A DNA stretch of 64,000 bases from positions 1,596 through 65,595 of the forward strand of contig RCAB01000145.1 in the NCBI GenBank assembly GCA_003640385.1. Reading direction: 5' to 3'. The stretch is from Setaria digitata (Eukaryota > Nematoda > Chromadorea > Rhabditida > Setariidae). A program made the position numbers and the translations under genes. Positions 14,201 through 27,134 of this stretch are shown here, one piece after another. Numbering within the stretch: the stretch's first letter is position 1; each line of letters opens with the position of its first letter. The notes beneath the pieces were generated by a model, which saw only the letters and a list, made by a program, of their open reading frames with translations, had not been told where the DNA came from and ran no database searches.

Positions 14201-15376
14201 GTAATAAAATGAGTGTATGGAAACCTTTAAAAAAAAAAAAAAAAAAATGCATAAAAAAAAAAAGTGTATGAAAGCCAGTGGTTTGCTTCCTTTTACGTAC
14301 CCGTCTCCTCGCTTTTGTGTAGCTGGCAAAGATTATTTGTAATAGCGATTTTTTTCATTTGTTTTGCTACAACAATAAATTTAATCTCAAATTTTGTGAG
14401 TTAATTATTCGAATTGGTTACTTTCATTAATGAAGGTGCTCTTGTTAGCAAGATTTATTTAAAATTAAATGTTATGAAACGACTTGAATTTTTTTTTTTT
14501 AGAGAGATAAATGAATAAATTGATCATTTAACGCCTGCGTTCTCTACTGTAAGTAGTTAATACTGATCTTAGGTTGTCGTTATTGTTTTATAATCTGCCA
14601 CTGTGTTATTGGCTGTTGTAGTTGTAAATAATTTCGAGAAATACAGATTTTCCATCCTAAAAAACAATTTTTCAAGTTTAAGCATCATATTGATTCTATT
14701 CTGAAAAGTGAATTTGTTTTTAGGTTCACAATGTGGAGATAATGATGTTGTTTCTGAAGCTGACCAATCCGATCTTAGAACTTGCTCCAAATGGAAAATC
14801 TCTGTTGTACTACTAGTAGCACAGCATCACCGTAAAAGGGGTTTGTTTACTTAATCTAAATACAGAACATTTTTGTCCACTTAATATTTTTCAAAAATAC
14901 CAAATCTAGTTTTTAGTATAATTTTCGTCAGGCTTTATCCATTTTATGAAATTGTGGGATTAAGATATTATTGTGGGTTTTCGCACTAAAGCTAAATATT
15001 ACCTTTTTTCATTTCAAGGTTGTTTTTTTCTTCCGAAAGCATTCTTTAATTATTCGTAAAATCTTATTAATATGTTTTAATTTCGAAGGCACTGTCAGTT
15101 TTTTCATGATTGATCAGTGTTACGGACAGATATTTTTCAGATTCAATTGACCATAATGTATTATCAGAATGCCTGAAAAAGGTTGCATTTTATGCGACAA
15201 ACTCAAATATTCGAAGTGTTCACATGCCACGAATAGGTTACAACATGAAAAATATTAGTTGGTATATGATTGAACGGCTTATCAGGCGAATCCTTGTTTC
15301 CAGAGGCATCCACACCTATGTCTACTATTCTAAGGGAAAAACAAACAGTGCAAATGGTAGTATTACTATATATTAA
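8237..15376 (+). CDS. chd1l: CHD1L/ALC1-type SNF2 chromatin remodeller with macrodomain
   Basis: An ATP-dependent nucleosome remodeller that in the known family is switched on by poly-ADP-ribose at DNA damage. Exons: 8237-8276, 8638-8854, 9338-9455, 9557-9667, 9738-9894, 10336-10494, 10720-10833, 11049-11219, 11403-11631, 11829-11944, 12048-12217, 12601-12751, 13285-13437, 13684-13851, 13972-14133, 14724-14840, 15141-15376; 862 codons, close to human ALC1 in length. Visible motifs: Walker A DEMGLGKT (residues 42-49), DEAH (144-147), [22 protein letters not shown], and motif VI ending HRIGQTK (433-439). A linker contains MYIFEGHDY and a strongly basic helix (about 585-636). The macrodomain fills the C terminus (about 655-850), with HVVDDSG, a CGGVF loop and VHMPRIG. 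That domain order separates ALC1 from CHD1, ISWI and other SNF2 proteins. The start is the first ATG in frame, 13 residues before homology begins. The exon 10 donor (gtaggt) was chosen to keep the frame. Confidence 0.93.
12210..12246 (+). repeat. Tandem 20-bp duplication of a splice donor
   Basis: The word AAGTTGAGGTTGGTTTG occurs at 12210-12226 and again at 12230-12246. Each copy contains GAG|gttggt, so there are two potential exon 11 donors 20 nt apart in the CHD1L gene. Only the first (after 12217) keeps the reading frame into exon 12. Confidence 0.75.
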
Positions 15377-18300
15377 ATTTTTTATTTTATTTTACAGGCT
15401 TCAGCAATGAAATTTTCTGCTGAATAAGTTTTCTGAGATGATGAATTTTTTGTGGGATTGGTTCCGAAAATTAATTAATTGGATTCCATTTCTTGAATGA
15501 TGTTTTATTAGGGAGAATATGGAGAATAGTTAGACTGATAAACTTCTTTGCCGATTAGTAGTTTATATGAACTAAATTTAATAGATTGCTTTAAAGTTTT
15601 GTTTTTAAAGAGCCATGTTTCAATAATAAAGGCCTTTACAGATCGGAAAACTGTTAAATAGAAAATACAGAAGGAGCAGCAATCGATGTAAATGTGAAAT
15701 TATTTCAAAATAAGCAGTTTCGATTGTCTTGCCATTTTATCTTCAGCTGTTTATGTATTATACATTTTTCGATCTCATACATGTGTCTTTGCTTATTCAT
15801 GATCCCAAGTTCCCTTGAAAGTTTATTTTATTTTGCTTGTTTGAAATTTGATTACCACTTAATTTAGAAGTATTTCGATGTTTCCATCAGTGGTTCTGAC
15901 AAAGTCGATTTTTTACTTCGAGTCTGTCAGATTTATTTTTTCCAGATACAGTTGAACATAATATATTCCGTTTTCTAAAAAGAATAAAAAAATATAATAA
16001 ATGAAACAAAAAGGGAAAATTGTAATGCTTTAAAGTGATCTTTAAATGGATCGGAAGAAGAAACTATAGATAAAAAGATCTTAATAAGGTAAAATTCGGC
16101 AGAATAATTAAGTTTTTAAATAAGGAGGGTTATAATATCTGAGAGGAATTGATCAAGTTTTAGACAAAGTTTCAATTTATTGTGACACTCAAGATTCAAA
16201 GCCTTCCTAATTTTTGGTTTAGTTTGCCATGATTTTTCGAAATTGCACGAACAGACCATATCAAATATCAGATTGCATTATAAATTGCTTTTTAAATCAA
16301 ATTCTTGCATTGTAATTTAATAATTGGTTTTGTTCTTGGGTTTTCAAATCGATACTTAATTAAATCGGTGTAACCGACCATTCCTTTTTTTTTTTTTTTT
16401 TTTTTTNCGAGGGTTATAATATCTGAGAGGAATTGATCAAATTTTAGACAAAGTTTCAATTTGTTGTGACACTCAAGATTCAAAGCCTTCCTAATTTTTG
16501 GTTTAGTTTGCCATGATTTTTCGAAATTGCACGAACAGACCATATCAAATATCAGATTGCATTATAAATTGCTTTTTAAATCAAATTCTTGCATTGTAAT
16601 TTAATAATTGGTTTTGTTCTTGGGTTTTCAAATCGATACTTAATTAAATCGGTGTAACCGACCATTCCTTTTTTTTTTTTTTTTTTTTTTGTTTATTCTT
16701 TCATTCTACAGAAATTTTTGTTTTTCAAGTTTTTTTTTTTTATCATGCAATGCATTTTTGTTCACATACGGAAACTATTTTAGAAAGAAAAAACCCTAAG
16801 TTCTATTTTTCGAATTGGAATTACATGGATTCAAAATTCTCAACTATTCCTGCTACTATTCTCATTTATCTGTAAGTTCCAAATTTTTTCTTCATTTTTC
16901 TACAGCGCTCATGTAATGCTATTTCTTCTTCTTTATCTCAGCTACTCGCTATTATTGAATATCAATTTGTACTTTTCCCTTTCTAATATATGCTCAAATT
17001 CTCATAGTTTGAGTGAAATTCAGATTCTGCCAAAAGTTATGGCTGTTTTTATAAGGTGTTTTTTTTTTTTTTGCTGATTTTACTTTATTGAAGATTGTGA
17101 AAGAATGCGATAGTTTTAATTTAAGATGCAACAGCATTATCATTTAATTATTTTGTTGTTTGTTTGGAGAAGTTCCGAGTTATGTTCCGTAATTATTTTC
17201 TGAATAGTTTATTAGGTACACGTAGAAGTGTTAATTATGGGAATGTCTTGCAGTGCATTTAGAATTTTGGTGTTTCTTGTAATTTTATACATACTAAAAT
17301 GCATTACGAAGTTTTTTTCATTTTTTCATCACTTTTTTTTTTTTTTTTAATTATATAAATGTATTTTCGTTTTTAACACCTTGGGAACATCCCTAATGGC
17401 TATTGGCATGAATAGATGATTCTTTTTAATCTATTAATTTTTATTGTTGTTTTTTTATTAGTTTTGCGTAATACGATCATGATAGTTTTAAATTCAGTTT
17501 TCTGGTGCAAAATGGTGTCGTTGACATTTTGTTAGGTTCAAAATTGTGAATTGTCATTAATCAGTTGATAAGAATAAAATGAATTTTAAAAAAGACCCGT
17601 GTAAGCACAGTGATATTAATATACACCTCATCAGTGTATTTTTTTTTTTTTTTTTTTTGTTTGTTTCATTTTTTACTTCTAATTAAAATAACTAAATGCT
17701 TGTTTAATTTTACCCAAATTCTGATTTAATTTTTGTTTGCGGGAAACCACTAATATTACCTGATTTTAAATAATTCGATGAGATTAATTTTAGTTTCAAT
17801 TGGTTAGTTTTTACAAATAAAAAAATAAATTTCGATGTAAACAGCAGGTTTTTAGAAAAATACAGGACTGGTTTCGAGTTTTTTTTTTTTTTTTGTTTTT
17901 CATCATATCGTAATTTCGAAATAAGTCTTTTAAGACGTCCTATTTGTATTTTGCTGATGGTATGAACATGGCAGTATTTTTCTTATTTTTTTCTTATTTT
18001 TTTTTTTTTTTTTTAGTAACTGTCATAAGGGGCTTGTTAAATTTTCAAGATAAACACAGAAAAGTATAGGAAATATTTTGTAATAACCAAAATACTGCAA
18101 GGTAGTTTCATTAAAATAGCTTATTGATGTTTAGAAGAAAGGATAAATTTTATCTTCCTGGTTGTTTATTATATTGGTTATTGGAATATTTTGCTTTTGA
18201 ATTTCAAAATCTGAGGATCTGTTTTGGAAAGTGCTTTTAATTTTCAGAATTTTTTTTTTTTTTTGAAAATCGCCTGGAAGGTCTTTTTTGCTTCCTGAAT

Positions 18301-20433
18301 TTTCCATGAGAGTGTTCAAATTTTCCTACCTTTCTTTTCCTTTTTTTTTTTTATAATTTCATCTCTGAATTTGATAAAATTGAATTTCGAAAATTTTCAG
18401 TAACTCTCTGGGCAACCTTTTCGTCAAGTTCACAGATTAGTCTCAAAACTGTCTTATCATTTGATTCCTTACACCTGATTAATGGGATCTAATCTCGATT
18501 GAAATTTTGGCAACGTGATTTCAATTGAACTTCTGAAACACTGAAGGAATCCATTTTAACTGAAATTTTGATTGCTTTCGAATCATCAGACATCATCATC
18601 GTCAATGATTTTTTCAATCTTCACAGATTCTCAACCTTTAAAAATAACCTTTTTAGATTTAAAATTACAAAGTCAAAAATTTTAACTTGCACAATCCAAG
18701 CAGCTTAAAGGATGAAGTGTAGAATGGAATATGAAATTACTGGACAGCATGAAAATTTGCGTAATTCCCATAAGTACCGAAAGCAAAAAAAGGTATTGTG
18801 TGTAAGTATGTCGCTGGAATATTATCATAATTTCTTCTTCAGGTAATAATTGAAGGAAAATAGAGTGAAATAATCATTTTATGCCAATAGAAAATACTTC
18901 CTCTCATAATTTATCGTTCGGAATTTTCGTCTTCTATGATCGAAACTATAAAATATATAATTACTATTAGTGTTTGTCAAATATTTAAGGCAAAAATTTT
19001 ATTTTGAAGCATACTTTACCAGTTGGTGTGTTTAACAGATTTACTGATCATCAAGGATTTGCTGATAATAACACAATTCTGTGATAACAGGAAGATATGA
19101 TTTAAATGGGTTATAATAGAGCTTTTTTCGGGCCTAAATGATTCTCACCTGACTATTGTCTTTGCTGGTAATTATTCATTACCTCAGTGCTTACTATCTT
19201 TCATCATTAATTATGTTCCAATCTGCCTCATTATTTATGTCATCACTATCTACATTCTTCTTGCTCACTTAAACGATCCCCAATTCTCCATCACACCTGA
19301 TCCTAATTAATTACAACTCACATCATTCTTGGGGCTATTTAAATGATCCTCCTCAGAAAAAATGACTCCTACCAACCGGATTTACTCCTTCCACTTTCTA
19401 CTCGTTTAATGCCAAACCGTAATCTAACCATTCAGGTTTTCATCATGCAACTGGACTTAACAGTTTCGCACTTCTGCCGTATTTTGTAACCAGTTGCATC
19501 GTTTCAAAGTTATGCTTTTGAAAATGAGCGTTTTCGAGATAGATTAATTGATATTAATGAGTTTCCGTAGGATTTCGATAACTTTTCGGTCTTTTAAAAA
19601 ACTTTCCAACAGCATTAATTCCAGTTATCACTCACGAACTTATCTTATCTACAGGCTGCTGCTCTCCCCAATGTTTATTTTGTAGTACCCCATACTCTCT
19701 GATATTGCCATAAAATGGAAGCTTTTTTTCTTATTCCTGAATGGTACTTCTTATCGCTTCATTTCTTTCTCTCTCTAAACCGTCTGTCATTGCTATATAA
19801 TATATAAATTGCTCCAGTTTATTTTCATTTCTTACTCTTGCATTTGTAAAATTACTTATTTTTGGTTTTGCTTTCTTGACCTTTTTTCCCTCTCCATGTC
19901 TTTCTCTCTGTATCATCGTCTGCCACTAAGAATTCTTTGCACATATTTTTAATACTGGTTAAAAGAATATTTGATATTAATATTGCAAAAAAAGCATGAT
20001 TTTTGGAAGTGATTAATTATTGATTAATTGATTGCTGAACTGTATTGTTGCTTTAGACAAGAATGTTCTTAACATTTGTCTTTATTTTTCCACTGGTAAA
20101 TAGATAGCACTCCCATTCAATTATTACTGTTATTATTACTATTATTATAATTTTAATAATAATTATTATTATTATAATTATCGACTAATTTGGGCATTCT
20201 TCGTGTAAATTATTACCATTAAAATTTTGATCAAATATATTATATAGAAATAATTTTCTTTAACCCTTTCATTATTATGTGAGTAACGAATTCTAGGACA
20301 GTTGTCATTTTTCTAGAAAGGAATGGTATCATTTATTTTCTGACATACAGAATTATTTACAAATCAGTTTACAGGTTCTACAGTATTTATTTTCTTCTCT
20401 TCTGTTTAATCGATCCGGTTGGATCAACGAAAA
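15377..20433. other. Non-coding spacer between CHD1L and ENL genes
   Basis: It holds the CHD1L 3' UTR (an AATAAA at 15625-15630 is a candidate poly(A) signal), an assembly duplication at 16125-16690, many T homopolymers and TTATTA-type simple sequence near 20120-20180. Open frames here have no consistent splice sites or recognisable domains. The last part before 20434 should contain the ENL promoter and 5' UTR. A TTTACAG acceptor about 60 nt upstream of its ATG could be a cis- or trans-splice site. Confidence 0.6.
16125..16690. repeat. Assembly duplication around single N at 16407
   Basis: About 280 bp (16125-16406) is repeated at 16409-16690 with only a few single-base differences, and the N sits inside a poly(T) run. 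The contigs probably broke at the homopolymer and were not merged. It lies in an intergenic region, so no gene is affected. Confidence 0.88.
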
Positions 20434-23400
20434 ATGAATAACGATACGAAATATTTTGTTCGTTTACGAATTGGGCATAAGTAAGTTTATCCATTACGTT
20501 TCATCATATTCTTACTGTAAAACGTCTTTTGATTTAATTAGTTACCAGTAGAATTTTATTAAGAGTTACATTCTAAATCAGTTATAACTAGAAAACATGT
20601 ATTTTTTTAACCAAGTGTTTTATCAATTGCTATTAGTGATTAAAATAAGCCTTAGTTAGTGTTTTTCCATGCATGTCATATATGTGAAGAAACATAATCA
20701 TATAAGACTGTAGTGTAATAACTTCTACTACTTACTAATTTCTGAATATTCGCTTCCTTGTTCGTTGCCGAAAGTGTTGGAACGTGTGTAAGAGCCTGTG
20801 AAATATAAAACAGAATTTAGCAGTACCAAAAGATTCCATTCCTTAAGCAGTTGTTGATGAGATTGTCTGATCAGTAGGAATTTATATTTTTCGTTTACAT
20901 GAATTTGATCTTCCTTTCCATTCAGGGATTCGTTTTTTATTGACGTTTTTGTTCCCTTGGAACCATGCAGTTCTATTCTGTATTTGGAACATATCCATTG
21001 TAAATTATTATCAGTTGGGCAGTTTCAGTGTTCAAAACACATATAGCTCATATATCTGCCTAGTTCATGGTTTCCAAATATTTTCAGATCTGAAATGCTT
21101 GATCGTCCAACATCGACTGGCATGACACATCGTTGGACAGTATTTGTACACTCCTTCAGTGGAATGCCATTTACGGATCGTAGTTTTATCTCGAAGGTTC
21201 TTTTCTTTACTGTAAAATTCTTTTTATTTTGTGCTGTGTCCTATAATAATTTTTATCTCTAAAAATCTTTAAAAAGGAAAAAATCAAAGTCATATATTGA
21301 GACTTACCATACATAATGTAACTGGTAGAGAAAAAAAGGAGTTAAAAAATTTTTAAGGATTTGCCGTTTCTCTGCGATTCGACTTTGAAAATATAGCATT
21401 CTGAATTAATGAGTTTTAATATATTTACCGGATAATTTCAAACTTAACGAACTGGTGCATGAGATGAATCTCGCATTATGAATGTATAATATTTATAGGT
21501 TGTATTTGAATTACATCCCGATTTTTCGTCTCCGCGACGAGTTGTGAAAGAACCTCCATTCGAAGTGAGCGAATTAGGTTATGGTGGATTTTCGATCCCA
21601 ATACATATCACTTTCACTGGCGCAAGCAAGGTTTACAAGCTAACATATGACATGAATCTTGTATTAGGTATGTTAATAGTGCGAAATTCTCTCTTTTCAC
21701 TAAAAAAAAAAACCTTCATTTTGAAGTTTTAGATGAATTGAATTGTTTGGTATTCCAGTTTTAATTCTGAGTAGAATTTTCTCCTGAATATACTACTTTG
21801 TAGAGAAGCACAATGAACAGTTCATTACGCAAACTATCGAAATGAAACAGCCATCGTCATCGTTTCGGGAATTGATTTTAAAGTATGGTGGAGCTAAGAA
21901 AGATTCCGATAAGCGGAAAGAAAAGCATCGGTCACGAAAAGGAACAACAAGTTCATCAGAAGAACCAGCCCCGAAGAGAGAAAAAGAGAAGGAGAAAAGT
22001 CGTTCTGGAAGCAATCCACCTTTGGGTAAATTAAAAATCCCGCGCTCCCTTGTTGATGGCGAGAAACGGCAGAAGAATTTGAGAGTGGGTGTTTTTCCTT
22101 TTTTTTCTTTTTTTTACTTTATTTGATATTGTTCGGTTCGACGAGCGTTTTTCCACTGACCTCCTTCTTGTATATTGAGTAGAACTGTTAAGAACTAGCT
22201 CTTTACTGTGAGACGATAAAGCTAAAGAAATTCTGTAGAATCATAGTTGGGATGAAACAGTTGCGATTCCCTTATATTTTCAAAGTCATTTAAAATTTGT
22301 TTGCAAAATATGTTATTCAAATTTCAAAAATTCACGGTTTCACTTGTTACGAATATTTGCAAAAGTTTATGCCAACTCCTACATTATTCTTACATGAATT
22401 GCATGATTATCGTTCCAGTCGGCTTCATCAGAAAATCTTGCAAATGTTTCTAAATCGGTGGTTTCCGCAGAAACCAAAGTATCATCAAATAATGAAACAA
22501 AAGCGACTACATCAGAAGCGAAACAAGCGGAAGTGGCATGTTCGGAACCATCAACATCAACCGAATCAAATTGTTCGGACTCAGAAACTTCAAAAATCAC
22601 GACGTTCAGTGCAGAAAGTGCAATTTCGACGACCCCAACAACTGAAAGCGATTGCACGGTATTATTTTTGCAGATAAAAGTTTTTTTTTTTGGACTAAAT
22701 AAATAAAAGTTTTTTCTGGAGATTTCCTTTTGACGCTGATAATTTATTGTCGTCTTATCGCTAGAATGGTGCGTTTGTTGAATAGTTTTTAGCAACATAT
22801 TTATTCATTTACTTTGTTGTCAGCGATGTTGTGCAGTGACAAGGTTTGAATTCTAAGGCGATATCTTTTTATGTTGACATTGGTGGAGATTCATTATTTC
22901 TACTTAAAATGGATCGATTATTGATTATATTTTTTGAAATATTTATTGACCACTTTTGACTATTTAACAATTACAAAATATTGTGAAGGTATAATATTCG
23001 ATGTAGTTAAACTTAGCATGCGACTTAAAAAGTTACACAGGGCCGAAAACGTTACGTAGAATTATTCAGTTTAATAAGCGCGCTGATGATGTTTACGCAA
23101 ATATGGAGCATCGCATTTGAAAAGTTTGTAAGTAAGAAATAAAATGTTATTAATTTTTCTGCAACAAGCTTAGTCCTTCATTTTCATGCCCCATGTATTT
23201 ATAGATATTGCATATTACATTCAATTAGTTGTGGTTCTTCGTAACTGTTAAATTTACCTAGCAGGAAGGAACTACACTGAAAATTGATGAAAGGCTTTTT
23301 CTTCTTTTTTTGTCGTGTGAAAATCCGGCCTCAATATTTGTGGTATTTTGATTTAGTATTATTTTTAGATCGAGAAGCAATATGGTTTTGAATTTTTGGT

Positions 23401-23608
23401 GCGACTACAAAAGAAGTTGATGACATTGAAAGATCCGGATAAAATGCTAGCAGTTGTGAATACTCTTTTAACACCGACGTCATCCAGTCCCAGTCTGCCA
23501 TCAGGCTTGTTGTTTACCGACAATAATCTGCTGTCATTCGATATTTGTAAGTTGAATTCATCACTCATTGGTAAACTAGATGAAATTTGTTTCGGAAACA
23601 CGGTATGA
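20434..23608 (+). CDS. enl-1: ENL/AF9 (MLLT1/MLLT3) homologue, YEATS and AHD domains
   Basis: In the family this is a nuclear acyl-lysine reader that links acetylated or crotonylated histone H3 to the super elongation complex and DOT1L. Exons: 20434-20480, 21088-21196, 21499-21667, 21804-22084, 22419-22658, 23369-23608; 361 aa. The YEATS domain occupies about residues 5-135 (THRWTVFVHSF, VVFELHPDF, then GYGGFSIPI). A Lys/Arg/Glu-rich basic stretch follows (about 135-200), then a Ser/Thr-rich linker (about 203-282). The C-terminal 80 residues are the ANC1-homology domain, ending LLSFDICKL...LDEICF, which folds on binding AF4, DOT1L or CBX8 partners. The domain order matches ENL/AF9 rather than GAS41 or TAF14. 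The aromatic cage is mostly kept (H58, F61, Y80), but the position corresponding to human AF9 Ser58 is Asp60. The start is the only ATG directly before the first beta strand. Confidence 0.92.
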
Positions 23609-25818
23609 ACTTGCTGGAAATTAAGATCAAGCTTTACAGATTCGAATCTGAAATTGAATGTAGTAAAAAGTTTCACAAATCGTCTTCTGTCGAAATTTTT
23701 TTACTGTTTCCATTGCGTTAATTTTTTCACCCATTTCTTTTGGACCGTTATTGTTATTCTATGCACGTATAACCGATTTTATTTACTGGTGATTTATATT
23801 TGGTAACTTTTTGATCGTTTTATTTTGTTTCGTAATTTTCGTTATTTTTGAGTACAATGTTCGATATCTTTTTTTTGGTCTTTTGTTTTGACGAGAGACT
23901 TTTTTTTTTACAATATTCTACTCAGTTAATTAAGGGTATATTATTATTTTGCGAATTTTTACGCATTTGCAATGATTATCATATCATTTTGCTGTTTTTA
24001 TTTGTTTCCGTCAATTTTCATATTTTATTCCTCTTACTTTAGTTTTTAGTTACAGTCATCACACTTTGTGAGTACTTGTCTAATAGTAGATAGTGAAAGA
24101 TTAGTTTTTTTTTTTTTTTTTCCTGTGAAAGTCACTCTTATACTACTTTTTCTCTATTATTTTTTCGTCACGGTTCTCACGTGAGAACCAATTAGTTGTT
24201 TCTGGCAAAAGTACTAAGCTATTTGGCCATCCAGTTCTTTATCAATGTCTTTCAACTGAATACTAGACGAGTATCAACTTTGTTCTTCATTTCACATCGA
24301 TTTTTCTTCCTACGCAGAGATATTGCTCTCGTGGCTTAGTTGGAATTCACATCTGATTTCAGCGGTTGTATTTTACATTGATTTTTTTTTTTTTTTTTAT
24401 TTTGACACTTTGGGAAATTCCAAGAATAGTTTATTCGTGACGTGGTTTTTCAAATTTCCTCATGTTTCTATTTTCTTTTTTTTTTTTAAGAGCCAAGAGG
24501 GGGAAAGAAGCATAAGCACTTCTGCCATAAGCACATTGTCGCACTTTGATCACATCGTTGTTATTTGTACATAATTAGGCTTTTAGAATGAAACAAATAT
24601 TTTTTAGATGTAATTAGTTGCTTTTAGTAATGAAGTGTAATGTATTTTCGAGTTTATATGTATTATTCTTTTTTGATTGCTTTTCTTCATATGCGTTCAA
24701 AGATTTGTAGGATTCAAAATATTCAAGAAATTGAATATAACTTTAAAACAAAATTTGATAGTAAGAAATAAATTCAAAATAAATCCTCAAAATATTTAAA
24801 ATCCATTTAAATTGTAATGCTTTATTAAATAATAGTATTAGCTGCTAAGATGAAAAGAAAGCAAACTAGACAAGAGAGGACGAGCTAAGGCAGATAATAA
24901 ATTGAAGTATTCTTGTATGTCAATTTCCAAAACTTGTTTATCTATGAAAAGAAATTAATGAAAGATACCGTTATTTGTATTAATCATAAGCTTGAACCAT
25001 CATGTGCAAGTAAATGAATCCACCAGATAGGGCTTTTCATGGTTTATTGTCATGTTAAAAGCAGAAGTGTTGGTTGATTTATTTCCACTTCTTAAAATAT
25101 TGTTTTGTTGATTCTGGACAATATTTGATTTTGTATTAACTCTGGATAATGTTTGGTTTTGTATTACATTCGTTTTGTTTCAGCGTTGTTCGTTATTATT
25201 AACAGTTTCCGGTCAGTGATATCAAAGTCGATGTGATCCATTGTTGTTTATATTAATATTTTCCATTTTTATGTTCTCATTGTGATATCAATTCAGAAGG
25301 TGATGAAAACTTATTTATTCTTGAAAATAATGCATATGAATTAAAGAATTTCATTCAGAACTTTGCTAAATTAGGAAAATATACATTTGAGCATTTGAGC
25401 TGAAGGTTTGAAATCTCGAAAACGTGAAAAAAAAAAATGTAGTATGGAAATTATGTAGCCTTTTCGGGGATCTATTGCAACATTGGAAAATTAGTGTTAT
25501 ATGGTAATGATGATGAATATGAAGGATTCCTAGAAAATTTCATAAGTTATGAGGTATTTGAGATGACTTTTTTTCTTTACACTAAGGACTAGCAACATAA
25601 AATGCTTGCTTTATATGCCGTGCAACATAATCCATATATTAGTTAGGCTGTCTGATGCATATTCCCTCATTCATGGTAATTTCATCATTTTCCCTTTTTA
25701 ATGGAAATACTTCCAAGGATTTCCGGGTTAACAGAGGAAACGTAAGACAGACTGATATAAATAGGAATAAATAAATTTATGCATACATTCAAGTTTATAT
25801 AGATATATAAACTTGAGT

Positions 25819-25819
25819 G

Positions 25820-25856
<37 letters not shown>
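25819..25856. repeat. TA microsatellite
   Basis: Alternating T and A with a single C interruption (ATATACATATAT), followed by more TATA-rich sequence to about 25920. Confidence 0.8.
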
Positions 25857-26714
25857 ATTCTTTAAAAAAGAATTTATGTCTATTCGAGTTTATATATTCA
25901 AGTCTAGATATATATATATAAAGTATGCGCTAATCTGAAGTATAGCCATTTATGAACTAGAGCCAAACAAATGAAAGCAGGATAATTCTGCTCAAACCGG
26001 AACATTTCCTTGGCCATAATTCACTTCCAAAAAGTAATGTTTTTTTTTTTTTTTTTCTTTTCACTACATCTTTTATTGATTCTGCTTTTTAGTCATTAGT
26101 TCTAACATTTTCGTGGGCTTTTATTATTTCATTGTTTTTTTTCCCTCCTCCTCCAAAAACGAATCTAAGAAGTTTAAATACGTAAATTGGAATTTATTTT
26201 TGCTTATCTTGTAATTGCATCTAAAATACTAGAATTAAAGCTATTAAAAATTATGCATATAAGAGGATGGGATTATTAAAATCATTTTAAAAAAAGAAAA
26301 ATAAGTTGAATATTTGGAAAGTGTAACTTACAAGTAACTTACAGAGTTATGTACAAATGTAATTGGTGGAGTTCAATTATTTAGCTAATCGATTAGTTGA
26401 AAATTCCAGTCCAATATTGCTATAATAATTTTTATTTCACAGGTTAAAAGGTTAAGCTCAATTTCTCCTGATCTCTTTGTTTTGTAAGAAGAAAAAATTG
26501 TTTTTAATAATTTTTTAAAAGTGATTTTGAAAGATTAAAAAATTTATATAATTTTCATTGTTTGAAAAATTCTTAGCAACTTTTGTTTCCTTCAACGTGA
26601 GAAATTATTATTAAATATTATATATTATAGATTATAGATTATTATTATTATTATTATTTTATTATTATAATATTATTATGTATATATATAATTATATACA
26701 TAATATATATAACT

Positions 26715-26746
26715 ATTGACATATATATATATATATATATGTCAAT
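26715..26746. repeat. 32-bp perfect palindrome
   Basis: ATTGAC, ten AT units and GTCAAT form a perfect self-complementary sequence about 390 bp upstream of the trp-4 start codon. The AT core alone would be a simple repeat; the matched flanking hexamers extend it. Confidence 0.75.
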
Positions 26747-27134
26747 TAAATTGATCTTAAAATGACCGGTGAATTTTAGCAAAGTATTTGCTATTAAGAT
26801 TGTGTTCCTTAAAGAAAAATCTTTGAATTTATCACAAATAATTATCTTTGATATTAATATTTTGTAACATTTTTCTTTCCTCAGTCCCTTTAAAATAGCA
26901 ATCAGTCTGTGGCATTTGATTTGTTTGCAACTGTATGATCGATACATTTGATGGTTTTTTAATTTTTTCAAAATTTACAGTTATTTTAGGCGTTATTGAA
27001 AAACTTAAAAAAAAAATTTAACAAATTTTCAGACTTATCATATCACAACTTTATTTGGTAGACGGCGTCATATTTTGTCTCCTTCTAGATTCTTCATTTA
27101 ATTTTATAAAATTTGCTGAATTATTTGCTTTTGA

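Larger units (their letters stand above)
23609..27134. other. Non-coding spacer before trp-4
   Basis: It contains the ENL 3' UTR and presumably the trp-4 promoter. I see two TA microsatellites (about 25819-25856 and 26640-26746), T homopolymers and no open frame with supporting splice sites. An AATAAA-rich cluster near 24765-24790 could mark a poly(A) site. Confidence 0.6.

Noticed and set aside
22379..22798. Minus-strand open frame of 139 codons
   Set aside because: It is antisense to the Ser/Thr-rich exon of the ENL homologue, whose Ser/Glu codons read as a long antisense frame.
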